Of a stretch of 7,758 nt of DNA, positions 1-6,797 are shown one piece after another; position 1 is the first letter of the stretch; each line of letters starts with the position of its first letter. The stretch is from Halobacteroidaceae bacterium (GTDB lineage Bacteria; Bacillota; Halanaerobiia; B1SED10-174), in the NCBI GenBank assembly GCA_003550445.1, contig PUKG01000106.1, positions 1 to 7,758 on the forward strand, given 5' to 3'. The notes beneath the pieces were generated by a model. The model did no database searches. It was not told the origin of the DNA and saw nothing but the letters and a program-made list of their open reading frames with translations. The position numbers and the translations under genes were made by a program.

Positions 1-645
1 ATATTGAGATTGTTGCGTTATTTGTATCCGCGTATTAAAAGGATGCGGGACCTGCTGGCTGAGGACGGGAGTATCTATGTGCATTGTGATTATCGTGTAA
101 GTGGTTTTTTGCGATTGATTTTGGATGAGGTTTTTGGTAAAGCAAATTTTAAAAATGAAGTGGTTTGGTGGTATAAAGATCCCTCTGGCCAGACTAAAGA
201 TTTTTATAAGAGAAAACATGATTCTATATTTTTTTATGTGAAGGGTAGGAATTATATTTTTAATATTGACGATGTTCGTGTCCCTTATTCTGAAGGGACA
301 TTAAGACAAGCGAAAACTGGGCAAAAATCTTTTGGAAGAGTAGTGAAGACACATGAAAAAGGTAAGTTAAGAGAAGATGTATGGGATATTCCAATTATTA
401 ACTCCCAAGCTTTAGAAAGGGTAGATTACCCTACTCAAAAGCCTGAATCCCTTATTGAAGTAATCATCAAAGCCTCCTCCAACGAAGGCGATCTGGTGGC
501 CGACTTCTTCTGCGGCTCCGGCACCACCGCCGCCGTGGCCGAAAAACTCGGGCGAAGGTGGATATGCTCCGATATTTCTGAGGAAGCAGTGAAAACGACA
601 AAACAACGCATAGAGAAAATACGTAAGAGAAACCGTTTATTTTAA
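1..645 (+). CDS. DNA methyltransferase, beta-class (type III / N6-adenine-like), 5'-truncated by window edge
   Basis: This is the C-terminal part of an S-adenosylmethionine-dependent DNA methyltransferase; the frame is open to the left edge, so the true start and the catalytic DPPY-type motif IV lie outside the window. Visible parts follow the order expected for beta-class enzymes: the segment after motif IV (GSIYVHCDYRVSGFLRLILD, then EVFG and NEVVWWY), then YPTQKPESLIEVII, the SAM-binding motif I DFFCGSGTTAAVA, and an acidic motif II region (ICSDIS). It ends with a basic tail. Likely role: modification of phage DNA, perhaps against host restriction. The fragment cannot show the target sequence or whether it adds N6-adenine or N4-cytosine. 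Base composition is uneven: about 30% GC at 181-240 but about 70% at 481-540, exactly over motif I. Family assignment is strong; specificity is unknown. Confidence 0.88.
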   Translation: MLRLLRYLYPRIKRMRDLLAEDGSIYVHCDYRVSGFLRLILDEVFGKANFKNEVVWWYKDPSGQTKDFYKRKHDSIFFYVKGRNYIFNIDDVRVPYSEGTLRQAKTGQKSFGRVVKTHEKGKLREDVWDIPIINSQALERVDYPTQKPESLIEVIIKASSNEGDLVADFFCGSGTTAAVAEKLGRRWICSDISEEAVKTTKQRIEKIRKRNRLF

Positions 646-650
646 CAATG

Positions 651-678
651 CTCAACAAGACTGTTTCCGCATATAATA
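651..678 (+). promoter_or_regulatory. Phage-type promoter, copy 1 (CTCAACAA ... CATATAATA)
   Basis: The element has CTCAACAA at 651-658 and CATATAATA at 670-678, with a perfect TATAAT -10 hexamer at 672-677. The same 28-nt arrangement, with identical spacing, recurs at 1422-1449 and 5131-5158, each time in a gap just upstream of a gene with a strong ribosome binding site. The -35 side is not TTGACA; CTCA ends 17 nt before TATAAT. It should drive the gene at 712 and the small gene after it. Confidence 0.75.
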
Positions 679-711
679 CAATACAACTAAATTACTAAAA
701 AGGAGGTAGTT

Positions 712-1245
712 ATGGATCAAGAAGAAATGAATAAACTTCAAAACGACAAATCCATCGATCCAGAGCAACTGGACGTTGAAGTTGTTAAACAAGCAGAGAC
801 CTTTTTTTATTGGTCTGAAAAAGCTGTAGAAGCCAGAGCAGAAAAAGACAGACAGGAAATGAAAGTAGATCTCCTCCGTTCAAGATTAGATGGAGAAGCC
901 AGAGCAAAACCAGAAGATTTTGGATTGATGAAGACAACAGAAGCGGCTATAAGCGCCGCAATAGCATGTCATGAGGAAATGCAGGCAGAACAAGATAAGT
1001 TGATAGGTGCTAAGGAAAAAGTTAATCTGATGGATAAGATTGTCATTACTATGGAACAAAAGAAGCGTATGCTTGAACTTCTTGTAACTCTTCATGGGCA
1101 GAATTACTTCGCTGGTCCTTCCACTCCGCGTAATATCGGAGCCGAGTGGAAAAAACATCAGAAAAAGATAGAAGAGAATGTGAAAGAGAAACAAGTCAAG
1201 AAAGTAAGGACACGAAAAACCAAAAAGAATGGAGAGAATAAATGA
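712..1245 (+). CDS. Helical recombination-mediator-like protein (UvsY-like), 177 aa
   Basis: Probable cytoplasmic DNA-recombination accessory protein. It is rich in charged residues and predicted almost wholly helical. Order of parts: an acidic N-terminus, a helix containing KQAETFFYWSEKAVEARAEK, a basic helix with DLLRSRLDGEARAKPEDFGL, a helix with TEAAISAAIACHEEMQ, a long helix with KVNLMDKIVITMEQKKRMLE, a conserved-looking LLVTLHGQNYFAGPS segment, and a Lys/Arg-rich tail. T4 UvsY has a similar architecture of a YSKWL-type helix, a Lys/Arg helix and a late hydrophobic helix, and loads UvsX onto gp32-coated DNA. The neighbouring SSB and RecA-like genes fit this role. AAGGAGG (700-706) sits 5 nt before the ATG, and promoter copy 1 lies upstream. 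The stop overlaps the next start as ATGA. The UvsY assignment is by architecture and context, not a diagnostic motif. Confidence 0.5.
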   Translation: MDQEEMNKLQNDKSIDPEQLDVEVVKQAETFFYWSEKAVEARAEKDRQEMKVDLLRSRLDGEARAKPEDFGLMKTTEAAISAAIACHEEMQAEQDKLIGAKEKVNLMDKIVITMEQKKRMLELLVTLHGQNYFAGPSTPRNIGAEWKKHQKKIEENVKEKQVKKVRTRKTKKNGENK

Positions 1246-1415
1246 TAGCAAATCTTTTTTCCAATTTCTTATGGTCTATTGGGGTTATTATTGGTTCTGT
1301 AATAATTCTGATGCTTTTGCTTTTGTTAGTGTATCTTTTGTGTCGTGTTAGCTCTTCAGCTATCCTTCATTCTATCTCAGATTGGATGAAATGGAATAGT
1401 AAAGATGAAAAATAA
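1242..1415 (+). CDS. Small single-pass membrane protein, 57 aa
   Basis: A short gene starting inside the stop of the preceding one (ATGA at 1242-1245), with GGAGAG at 1231-1236 as ribosome binding site. The product begins MIANLFSNFLWSIG, continues into an uninterrupted hydrophobic stretch at about residues 12-34 (Val, Ile and Leu rich, including MLLLLLVYLL), then CRVSSS, an amphipathic segment with WMKW, and a charged end (SKDEK). This is a typical one-span membrane protein with a short N-terminus and a C-terminal tail of about 22 residues. No family is recognised. Tight coupling to the mediator-like gene suggests co-expression. A membrane-associated phage function (small holin-like, superinfection or anchoring protein) is possible, but nothing in the sequence decides it. 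Real-gene status is supported by coupling, ribosome binding site and a clean membrane-segment composition. Confidence 0.65.
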   Translation: MIANLFSNFLWSIGVIIGSVIILMLLLLLVYLLCRVSSSAILHSISDWMKWNSKDEK

Positions 1416-1421
1416 GTTATA

Positions 1422-1449
1422 CTCAGTAACGATATTCTTGCATATAATA
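1422..1449 (+). promoter_or_regulatory. Phage-type promoter, copy 2 (CTCAGTAA ... CATATAATA)
   Basis: Second copy of the 28-nt element: CTCAGTAA at 1422-1429 and CATATAATA at 1441-1449, TATAAT at 1443-1448. The distance between the two blocks matches copies 1 and 3 exactly, while the intervening bases differ. It lies 38 nt upstream of the SSB start and should drive SSB, RecA-like, exonuclease and PDDEXK nuclease, which follow without further promoter-like gaps. Confidence 0.75.
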
Positions 1450-1487
1450 AACAAAGTTACTTTAATCAAATAGCTCAGGAGGTATGT

Positions 1488-2516
1488 ATGGCTAAGTCAA
1501 AGAGACGGAGGAAAAGAGTAAGTAGAGATAGGGTGAGACAGAATGCCCGAGCAGGTCGTGGTGGACAGGGATGGCTGACACTCCCCAAAGGAGTTTCGGA
1601 ATGGAATCCTGAAAAAGCGGGAACTTATATGATCGACATAGTTCCTTATGAAGTCCGTACTACAAAACATCCCGATGGGATTGAGGATGGTGTGCTGTGG
1701 TGGAAGCACCCTTTTAAGGTGCATCATGGAGTTGGTATTAAGAACGAGTCGATAGCTTGTCCAGAAAGTATTGGGAAAAACTGTCCAATATGCGAAGAAA
1801 GAGCTAAACTTGCTCAAAACTACGATGAGAACGAGGAACGTATCAAAGCGATACAAGCACAGAGACTCGTTGCTTACAACATTCTTGATCCCGATGATGC
1901 GGATAGTGTGTGTGTTTTCGCAATTTCAAGAGGAAAGTTTCCGTCTACTCTTGAGACAGAACTGGACGAGGGTCCCGAGGAGAATCTCAACTTCTACGAT
2001 GTTACCGATGAAGGGAGAACGATTAAGGCCCGATTCAGCAAAGACCAGTTCATGGGTCGAGATTTCCTTACATGCACTCGTATAGATTTTGCGCAAAGGG
2101 ATGAGATGGACGAGGACGAAGTTCTCGAAAAGACTGTAGAATTGAGTGAAATCTTCAACGTTCCCTCTTACGATGAATTGAAGAGCAAATTCCTCGAACT
2201 CGACGATCTTGATGACGAAGAGGAAGAGGAAGAAACAGAAGAAGAGGAAACAGAAGAGGAGGAAACAGAGGAAGAGGAGACTGAAGAGGAGGAAGAGGAG
2301 ACTGAAGAGGAGGAAGAGGAGACTGAACCCGCTCCTAAAAAGAAAGTCAAGACCAAGAAAAGCAGGAAGAAAAAGACTTCAAAAAAATCGTCTAAACCGG
2401 AATGTCCAGAAGGAGGTGTGTTTGGACAAGATATAGATGAGTTTGAAGCTTGCGATGAGTGCGAATTGTGGGACAAATGCGACGAGGAATTCGATAGGCT
2501 TGAAGAGGCCGATTAA
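1488..2516 (+). CDS. Single-stranded DNA-binding protein, gp32-like, with acidic repeat and second Cys cluster, 342 aa
   Basis: Probable SSB that coats ssDNA during replication and recombination. The N-terminus is very basic (KSKRRRKRVSRDRVR). The core starts near WLTLPKGVSEWNPEKAGTY and contains a gp32-type zinc site: His79/80, then Cys91, Cys99 and Cys102 in ACPESIGKNCPICEERAKL. The body runs to about residue 240 (KFLELDDLDD). Residues 243-280 are a Glu/Thr repeat, followed by a Lys/Arg tract (284-303) and a terminal Cys cluster (C306, C322, C325, C331) around the FGQDIDEFEACDECELWDKC segment. An acidic tail is expected in SSBs for recruiting partners, but here it is internal and followed by a basic patch and a possible second metal site. 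AGGAGG (1477-1482) precedes the ATG by 5 nt; an earlier ATG at 1484 runs into a stop after three codons. Confidence 0.82.
   Translation: MAKSKRRRKRVSRDRVRQNARAGRGGQGWLTLPKGVSEWNPEKAGTYMIDIVPYEVRTTKHPDGIEDGVLWWKHPFKVHHGVGIKNESIACPESIGKNCPICEERAKLAQNYDENEERIKAIQAQRLVAYNILDPDDADSVCVFAISRGKFPSTLETELDEGPEENLNFYDVTDEGRTIKARFSKDQFMGRDFLTCTRIDFAQRDEMDEDEVLEKTVELSEIFNVPSYDELKSKFLELDDLDDEEEEEETEEEETEEEETEEEETEEEEEETEEEEEETEPAPKKKVKTKKSRKKKTSKKSSKPECPEGGVFGQDIDEFEACDECELWDKCDEEFDRLEEAD
2214..2327 (+). repeat. Purine-rich tandem repeat encoding the Glu/Thr tract of the SSB
   Basis: A nearly pure purine tract made of roughly 15-nt units encoding ETEEE, then two perfect 21-nt units (2280-2300 and 2301-2321) encoding TEEEEEE, and a six-base partial third copy. 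All units keep the reading frame, so copy-number change would alter only the length of the acidic tract. Open frames on the other strand (Ser-rich) and in the +1 frame (Lys/Arg-rich) are by-products of the repeat. Confidence 0.9.
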
Positions 2517-2519
2517 TCT

Positions 2520-3602
2520 GTGCCAAAAATAAAGAAAAAAGAGACAGAAAAGCTATTAGAGGAGGGGGTCACGAAAGTGGCCCCTCCTTCTAAAAGGTTT
2601 ATATCTACTGGATCTACATTACTCAACCTTGCATGTACTGGGGATCCTTTCAAAGGATTCCCATCTGGTAAATACACTTACATTGTGGGAGATACCCAAA
2701 GTGGAAAAACTTTCCTTTGCATGACGTGTTTGGCAGAAGCCACAATTAATCCTGAATTTGATAATTACAGACTCATTCTCGATAACATAGAAGATGGTAT
2801 GTTACTTGATGTAGAGGGTTTGTTTAATAAACAACTTGCAGAAAGAATAGAACCACCATCTTATGAGAAAAAGAAGCCTAAATTTTCAAGAACAATTGAA
2901 GAATTCTATTACAATTTAGATAACGCTGTAACTGAAGGACAACCTTTTATATATGTGCTTGATTCTATGGATGCTCTTGGGTCCGACGCAGATAAGGAGC
3001 ATTTTGAGGCTATGAAAAAAGCTCACGAAGAAGGGAAAGATGTATCGGGAACATACGGCACAGCAAAAGCAAAAGCTAATAGCGATTATCTCCGTGAAGC
3101 TGTTGCTGATTTAAGAGATACTCAATCTATTTTAATCATAGTTTCTCAAACAAGAGATAACTTTGGAATGGGTGCTAAAAAGACACGGTCTGGTGGAAAT
3201 GCTTTACCATTTTACGCCTCTTTGTTTATATGGTCGAAAGTCAGGGAGACCATAACAAAAACTGTAAGAAAGAAGAAGAGAAAAATAGGCACTTTATCCC
3301 GAGTTAGAGTTGATAAAAACAGGATAACAGGATTAAAGGGAGAAGTAGAAATTCCCATTTATCCAAATATTGGTTTTGACGATGTTGGGGCTTGTGTGGA
3401 TTATCTTGTAAGTGAAAAATGGTGGAGTAAAACGAAGAACACCATCACAGCCCCCGAGTTTGATCTTGAAGGTACCAGTAAAACCGTAATTCGGGAGATT
3501 GAGAACCGAAATGGCGAAGGAGAATTAAGAAAAATTGTGGGTAAATGTTGGAATGAGATAGCCGAAGAGTGTAAAATAGAACGAAAGCCAAGATACAGAT
3601 GA
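2520..3602 (+). CDS. RecA/UvsX-like strand-exchange recombinase, 360 aa (GTG start)
   Basis: ATP-dependent recombinase expected to form a filament on ssDNA for strand exchange and recombination-dependent replication. Walker A is GDTQSGKT (57-64), Walker B ends the strand PFIYVLDSMDAL (142-153), a sensor strand is LIIVSQTRDN (205-214), and GGNALPFYASLFIW (225-238) matches the conserved RecA/UvsX segment after loop L2. A following VDKNRITG and the G285 region resemble the RecA core end. The length suits UvsX-like proteins, with an insertion around 154-190. The start is GTG four bases after the SSB stop, with weak AAGAGG upstream. An in-frame GTG at 2577 has a better ribosome binding site (GAGGAGGGGG, 2559-2568) and would give a protein 19 residues shorter, beginning at APPSKRF. 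The stop overlaps the next gene as ATGA. Confidence 0.88.
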   Translation: MPKIKKKETEKLLEEGVTKVAPPSKRFISTGSTLLNLACTGDPFKGFPSGKYTYIVGDTQSGKTFLCMTCLAEATINPEFDNYRLILDNIEDGMLLDVEGLFNKQLAERIEPPSYEKKKPKFSRTIEEFYYNLDNAVTEGQPFIYVLDSMDALGSDADKEHFEAMKKAHEEGKDVSGTYGTAKAKANSDYLREAVADLRDTQSILIIVSQTRDNFGMGAKKTRSGGNALPFYASLFIWSKVRETITKTVRKKKRKIGTLSRVRVDKNRITGLKGEVEIPIYPNIGFDDVGACVDYLVSEKWWSKTKNTITAPEFDLEGTSKTVIREIENRNGEGELRKIVGKCWNEIAEECKIERKPRYR

Positions 3603-4528
3603 GAGAAAATAACCCCCCTTACGTTTTAATAGACATGTCGTGGATAGCTCATCGTGCGCGTTTTGCAATGGATGGGCTGGAGCACGACGACCTTCCAACA
3701 GGGGTTCTCTTTGGTTTTTTTGAGCAATTGAGAAAACTTCTCACAAATAAATTCATAAAATCTAACCGAGCTATGTTCTTTCTTGATAGCTACGAAAGTG
3801 TCAGAAAGAAAAGGTACAGTGCGTATAAGAAAAAGAGACACGAGGACGATAACGAAGAGACTAAGGACGCAATACGTATTATGTATCGTCAAGTAAATAC
3901 ATTAACCGAAGATGTATTACCCGACATAGGTTTTCCAGTCTACTCTCAAAGAGGACTTGAAAGCGATGATTTAATGGCGGAGTTTGCTTTATCTTGCACA
4001 CATACTAAACAACGTGCAATAGTAATAACGGGCGATAAAGACCTACTCCAGTGCATTTCTCCTGCTGTTTCGTGGTATGACCCAAGTCGATGGCTTTTTA
4101 TTACGCAAAGAAAATTTCAAGAAAAGTATAACATCTTCCCATACCAGTACGGAGAAGTAAAAGCAATAGCTGGTTGTAGTTCTGATGAAGTCGATGGGAT
4201 AGAAGGAGTGGGAGAGAAGACAGCTATTAAATTCATAAAAGGAGAACTTCCAAAACACCACAAGACTTATCAAAAAATAACCAGTAGGAAGGGTCAACGA
4301 ATCATCAAAAGAAATAGAAAATTAGTCGTTTTACCACATAAGAAAACAGAAGATCTTGAAGCACCTACTTTTAATTTTAATATTTCGGTTTTTTACGATT
4401 TTTGCGAGAAGTATGGCATGGAATTATTCATGGCCGATAAGCGATTGAAGGAATGGCAGAATATTTTTAATGGGAATATAGGCGGGACGCAGAAACAAGT
4501 AAATCGAATTAGAAGGAGGAGTGAATAA
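3599..4528 (+). CDS. 5'-3' exonuclease / flap endonuclease (FEN family), 309 aa
   Basis: Structure-specific nuclease of the T4 RNase H / T5 D15 / Pol I 5'-nuclease family, which removes RNA primers and 5' flaps during replication. Acidic metal ligands occur in the family order: Asp12 in VLIDMSWIAHRA, Asp63 in FFLDSYESVRKKRYSAYKKK (with the following Arg/Lys-rich helical arch), Glu121-Asp123-Asp124 in GLESDDLMAEFA, and Asp146/Asp148 in VITGDKDLLQ. A helix-3-turn-helix DNA-binding motif follows in DEVDGIEGVGEKTAIKFI (196-213). Length of about 300 residues is normal for stand-alone phage enzymes. The ATG overlaps the recombinase stop, implying translational coupling. The last third is basic and less recognisable. 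Family is confident; whether it acts mainly on Okazaki primers or recombination intermediates cannot be told. Confidence 0.88.
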   Translation: MRENNPPYVLIDMSWIAHRARFAMDGLEHDDLPTGVLFGFFEQLRKLLTNKFIKSNRAMFFLDSYESVRKKRYSAYKKKRHEDDNEETKDAIRIMYRQVNTLTEDVLPDIGFPVYSQRGLESDDLMAEFALSCTHTKQRAIVITGDKDLLQCISPAVSWYDPSRWLFITQRKFQEKYNIFPYQYGEVKAIAGCSSDEVDGIEGVGEKTAIKFIKGELPKHHKTYQKITSRKGQRIIKRNRKLVVLPHKKTEDLEAPTFNFNISVFYDFCEKYGMELFMADKRLKEWQNIFNGNIGGTQKQVNRIRRRSE

Positions 4529-5128
4529 ATGGGTGGTAAATCCAAAGGTTCAGCCTATGAGCGAGAAATTGCTAAAAAATTCAGTCTGTGGTGGACTGAC
4601 GGAGAACGAGACGATGTGTTTTGGAGAACAGATAATTCGGGTGGGAGAGCCACAACCAGAGCTAAATCGGGGGTTAAGACATTCGGGCAGCGTGGCGATC
4701 TCCAGGCGAGCGATCCAATTGGACAGCCCTTGATGGACTTATGTGTTATTGAAATTAAACGTGGATATAAAGAATCTTCTATTGGGGACATGTTGGATGC
4801 TCCCGATTCCGCTAAACAGAAAATTTTTGGGGGTTTCGTAGAACAAGTTATTACGGATTTTAACAAATCTCAATCTCTCTCATGGATGCTTATTACTAAA
4901 AGGGATAGACGAGAAGAATTGGTGACAATGCCTTATGCTTTCCGTTTAAATTTGGTGAGAAATTCAGGAGAGAGTGAGCGTCCTATACCATATTCTATGA
5001 ATATCTTGAACATTAAATCGTTAGAACAGATTTATCATTTAGTTACTCACAGGCTTAATTATTTTCTCGAAACATATAACAGTGAAATTATTAAAAAAAC
5101 AATTAAAAATTGGAACGACACAATTTAA
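4529..5128 (+). CDS. PDDEXK-superfamily nuclease (putative Holliday-junction-resolvase-like), 199 aa
   Basis: Likely DNA endonuclease of the restriction-endonuclease fold. The pattern fits: an N-terminal helix with acidic residues (SAYEREIAKKFS, Glu11/Glu13), a Gly-Asp (Asp57 in GQRGDL), and the signature pair Glu75-x-Lys77 in CVIEIKRG. Before it is WRTDNSGGRATTRAKSG, a basic Ser/Gly segment probably near the active site. After the core come helices and a Lys-rich end. The ATG follows the exonuclease TAA with no gap, and AAGGAGG lies at 4513-4519. Position at the end of a recombination operon suggests branch resolution or DNA trimming, but archaeal-type resolvase, repair nuclease and packaging-related nuclease are all possible. 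Superfamily is moderately sure; substrate unknown. Confidence 0.65.
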   Translation: MGGKSKGSAYEREIAKKFSLWWTDGERDDVFWRTDNSGGRATTRAKSGVKTFGQRGDLQASDPIGQPLMDLCVIEIKRGYKESSIGDMLDAPDSAKQKIFGGFVEQVITDFNKSQSLSWMLITKRDRREELVTMPYAFRLNLVRNSGESERPIPYSMNILNIKSLEQIYHLVTHRLNYFLETYNSEIIKKTIKNWNDTI

Positions 5129-5130
5129 AC

Positions 5131-5158
5131 CTCAACAAAGTAATAGCTACATATAATA
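5131..5158 (+). promoter_or_regulatory. Phage-type promoter, copy 3 (CTCAACAA ... CATATAATA)
   Basis: Third copy: CTCAACAA at 5131-5138 and CATATAATA at 5150-5158, TATAAT at 5152-5157, spacing identical to copies 1 and 2. It starts two bases after the PDDEXK nuclease stop and lies 37 nt before the Ro60 start, so it should drive Ro60. No other copy was seen before 7484, so it may also supply the Y-like RNA and the tRNA cluster as one long transcript. Confidence 0.75.
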
Positions 5159-5195
5159 TAATACAAAATAAGTTATTTATTTGAACGAGGGGAAA

Positions 5196-6797
5196 ATGAA
5201 ATACACAAAACATTACAGCACAAAAAGGACTCCGCAGGCTCAAAAAATACCTGGACGTGAAAACGATCAGGCTCAAAATAATGCTGGTGGTGTCTCCTTT
5301 GTTCTGGACAAATGGAAAATGCTCGACAGATTCCTTATCTTAGGATCTGAAGGCGGAACCTTTTATGTTGGTGAGCAGAAACTAACTATTGAAAACGCAT
5401 CAAACGCTGTAAAGTGTATAGCTGAAGATGGAATTCGTGTTGTCGATAGAGTTGTTGAGATAAGCACAGAAGGACGGGCTCCTAAAAACGATCCAGCTTT
5501 GTTTGTTCTTGCTCTTTGTAGTTGTGAAGACTTTGCAAATATGGAAACAAGAAACCATGCGTTTGATCAACTTTCAAAAGTAGCAAGGATTGGGACCCAT
5601 CTTTTTCATTATGTTGATTTTTGTACCGATCTACGTGGATGGGGTCGTGGATTAAAGAAAGCTGTCTCTAACTGGTACTTAGAGAAAGACATAGATCGAT
5701 TAGCTTTTCAAATAACCAAGTATCAAAAACGGGATGGTTGGTCTCATAAAGATGTGATTTCGTTAGCTCACCCAAAACCAGAAACAGTATTGCAAAACGA
5801 AATCTTTCAATACATCACAACCGAAGGAGAAAGGAAGCCAAGAAACGAATTCATAAATGCTGTGGATATTGTAAAACACCCGAATATAGATGAAAAAAAT
5901 ACACTGGAGTTAGTGGAAAAATATAATTTACCAATGGAAGTTGTTCCTACAGATAAACGCACCCCAAAGATGTATGAAAGGGTTCTGCATAACGGAGCAG
6001 GGCTTACATGGATTATGCGTAATTTGGGGAATTTGACAAGACATGGTATAATTTCAAATGGTAAATGGGATAATGTTGAGTTTGTTAGGAATAGACTGGA
6101 GGACGAGAACCAACTTGCAAAAGCAAGATTACATCCATTACAGATTTTGGTTGCTTTGAGAACTTATGCTTCCGGAGGAGGGATGCGTGGGAAGAATACA
6201 TGGATCCCTAATCCCGATATTATTGAAGCATTGGACAATTCTTTTTACAAAGCATTCAAATTTGTGGAGCCGACAGGGAAGAGATATTTGTTGGGGATCG
6301 ATGTTTCCGGTTCTATGACTTTTGAAACAATTGCAGGACTCCCGATAACTCCTGCAGAAGCAGCCGCAGCCCAAGCAATGGTGACATATAAAACCGAGGA
6401 AAGGGTTGTTCCTATGGCCTTTGCAGGCGATTTTAGGCGATTAGGGATGTCCAGAAACCAGAGACTCGATGATGTATTAAATGATACTTATGCTATGTCT
6501 TTCGGGAACACAGATTGCGCTCTACCTATGCTTTACGCAAAGCAAGAGAACATAGATGTGGATGTGTTTGTGGTGTTGACTGATAATGAGACGTGGTATG
6601 GAGATGTGCATCCAATTCAAGCATTGCAGGATTACAGGAGAACAAGTGGGATAGAAGATGCTAAGTTAGTCGTGGTTGGGATGACGGGGACACGGTATTC
6701 AATAGCAGACCCCCGAGACCCAAGCACACTTGATGTAGTTGGATTTGACACAGCAACTCCGCAGATTATATCGCAGTTCGCGATTGGCGATATTTAA
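5196..6797 (+). CDS. Ro60-family RNA-binding protein (TROVE + VWA domains), 533 aa
   Basis: Ring-shaped Ro60/Rsr homologue. Such proteins bind Y RNAs on the outer surface and single-stranded ends of misfolded RNAs in the ring cavity; in Deinococcus, Ro60 and Y RNA tether polynucleotide phosphorylase. The TROVE domain opens at GGVSFVLDKWKMLDRFLILG and spans roughly residues 30-355, including RGWGRGLKKAVSNWY and the long helical repeats. The VWA domain follows and keeps a complete MIDAS metal site: DVSGS (Asp369, Ser371, Ser373), Thr439 in FGNTDCALPM, and Asp463 in VVLTDNE. Length equals that of complete family members, so the gene looks intact. ATG 5196 is chosen because GAGGGG (5187-5192) sits just before it; an upstream in-frame TTG at 5181 overlaps that site. 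The stop codon lies inside the 5' strand of the adjacent Y-like RNA. Confidence 0.93.
   Translation: MKYTKHYSTKRTPQAQKIPGRENDQAQNNAGGVSFVLDKWKMLDRFLILGSEGGTFYVGEQKLTIENASNAVKCIAEDGIRVVDRVVEISTEGRAPKNDPALFVLALCSCEDFANMETRNHAFDQLSKVARIGTHLFHYVDFCTDLRGWGRGLKKAVSNWYLEKDIDRLAFQITKYQKRDGWSHKDVISLAHPKPETVLQNEIFQYITTEGERKPRNEFINAVDIVKHPNIDEKNTLELVEKYNLPMEVVPTDKRTPKMYERVLHNGAGLTWIMRNLGNLTRHGIISNGKWDNVEFVRNRLEDENQLAKARLHPLQILVALRTYASGGGMRGKNTWIPNPDIIEALDNSFYKAFKFVEPTGKRYLLGIDVSGSMTFETIAGLPITPAEAAAAQAMVTYKTEERVVPMAFAGDFRRLGMSRNQRLDDVLNDTYAMSFGNTDCALPMLYAKQENIDVDVFVVLTDNETWYGDVHPIQALQDYRRTSGIEDAKLVVVGMTGTRYSIADPRDPSTLDVVGFDTATPQIISQFAIGDI

Noticed and set aside
886..1251. Hydrophobic open frame on the minus strand
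   Set aside because: Antisense to the mediator-like gene; its Phe/Leu richness comes from the Lys/Glu-rich sense strand.
2168..2476. Ser-rich frame on the minus strand
   Set aside because: A mirror of the Glu/Thr repeat in the SSB gene; no ribosome binding site or independent support.
5181..5195. TTG start for Ro60 at 5181
   Set aside because: It overlaps the GAGGGG ribosome binding site that serves ATG 5196, and would add only five residues.
6040..6056. TATAAT within Ro60 as an internal promoter
   Set aside because: It lies in coding sequence, lacks the CTCA block at the set distance, and an upstream TTGACA-like hexamer is far too close.
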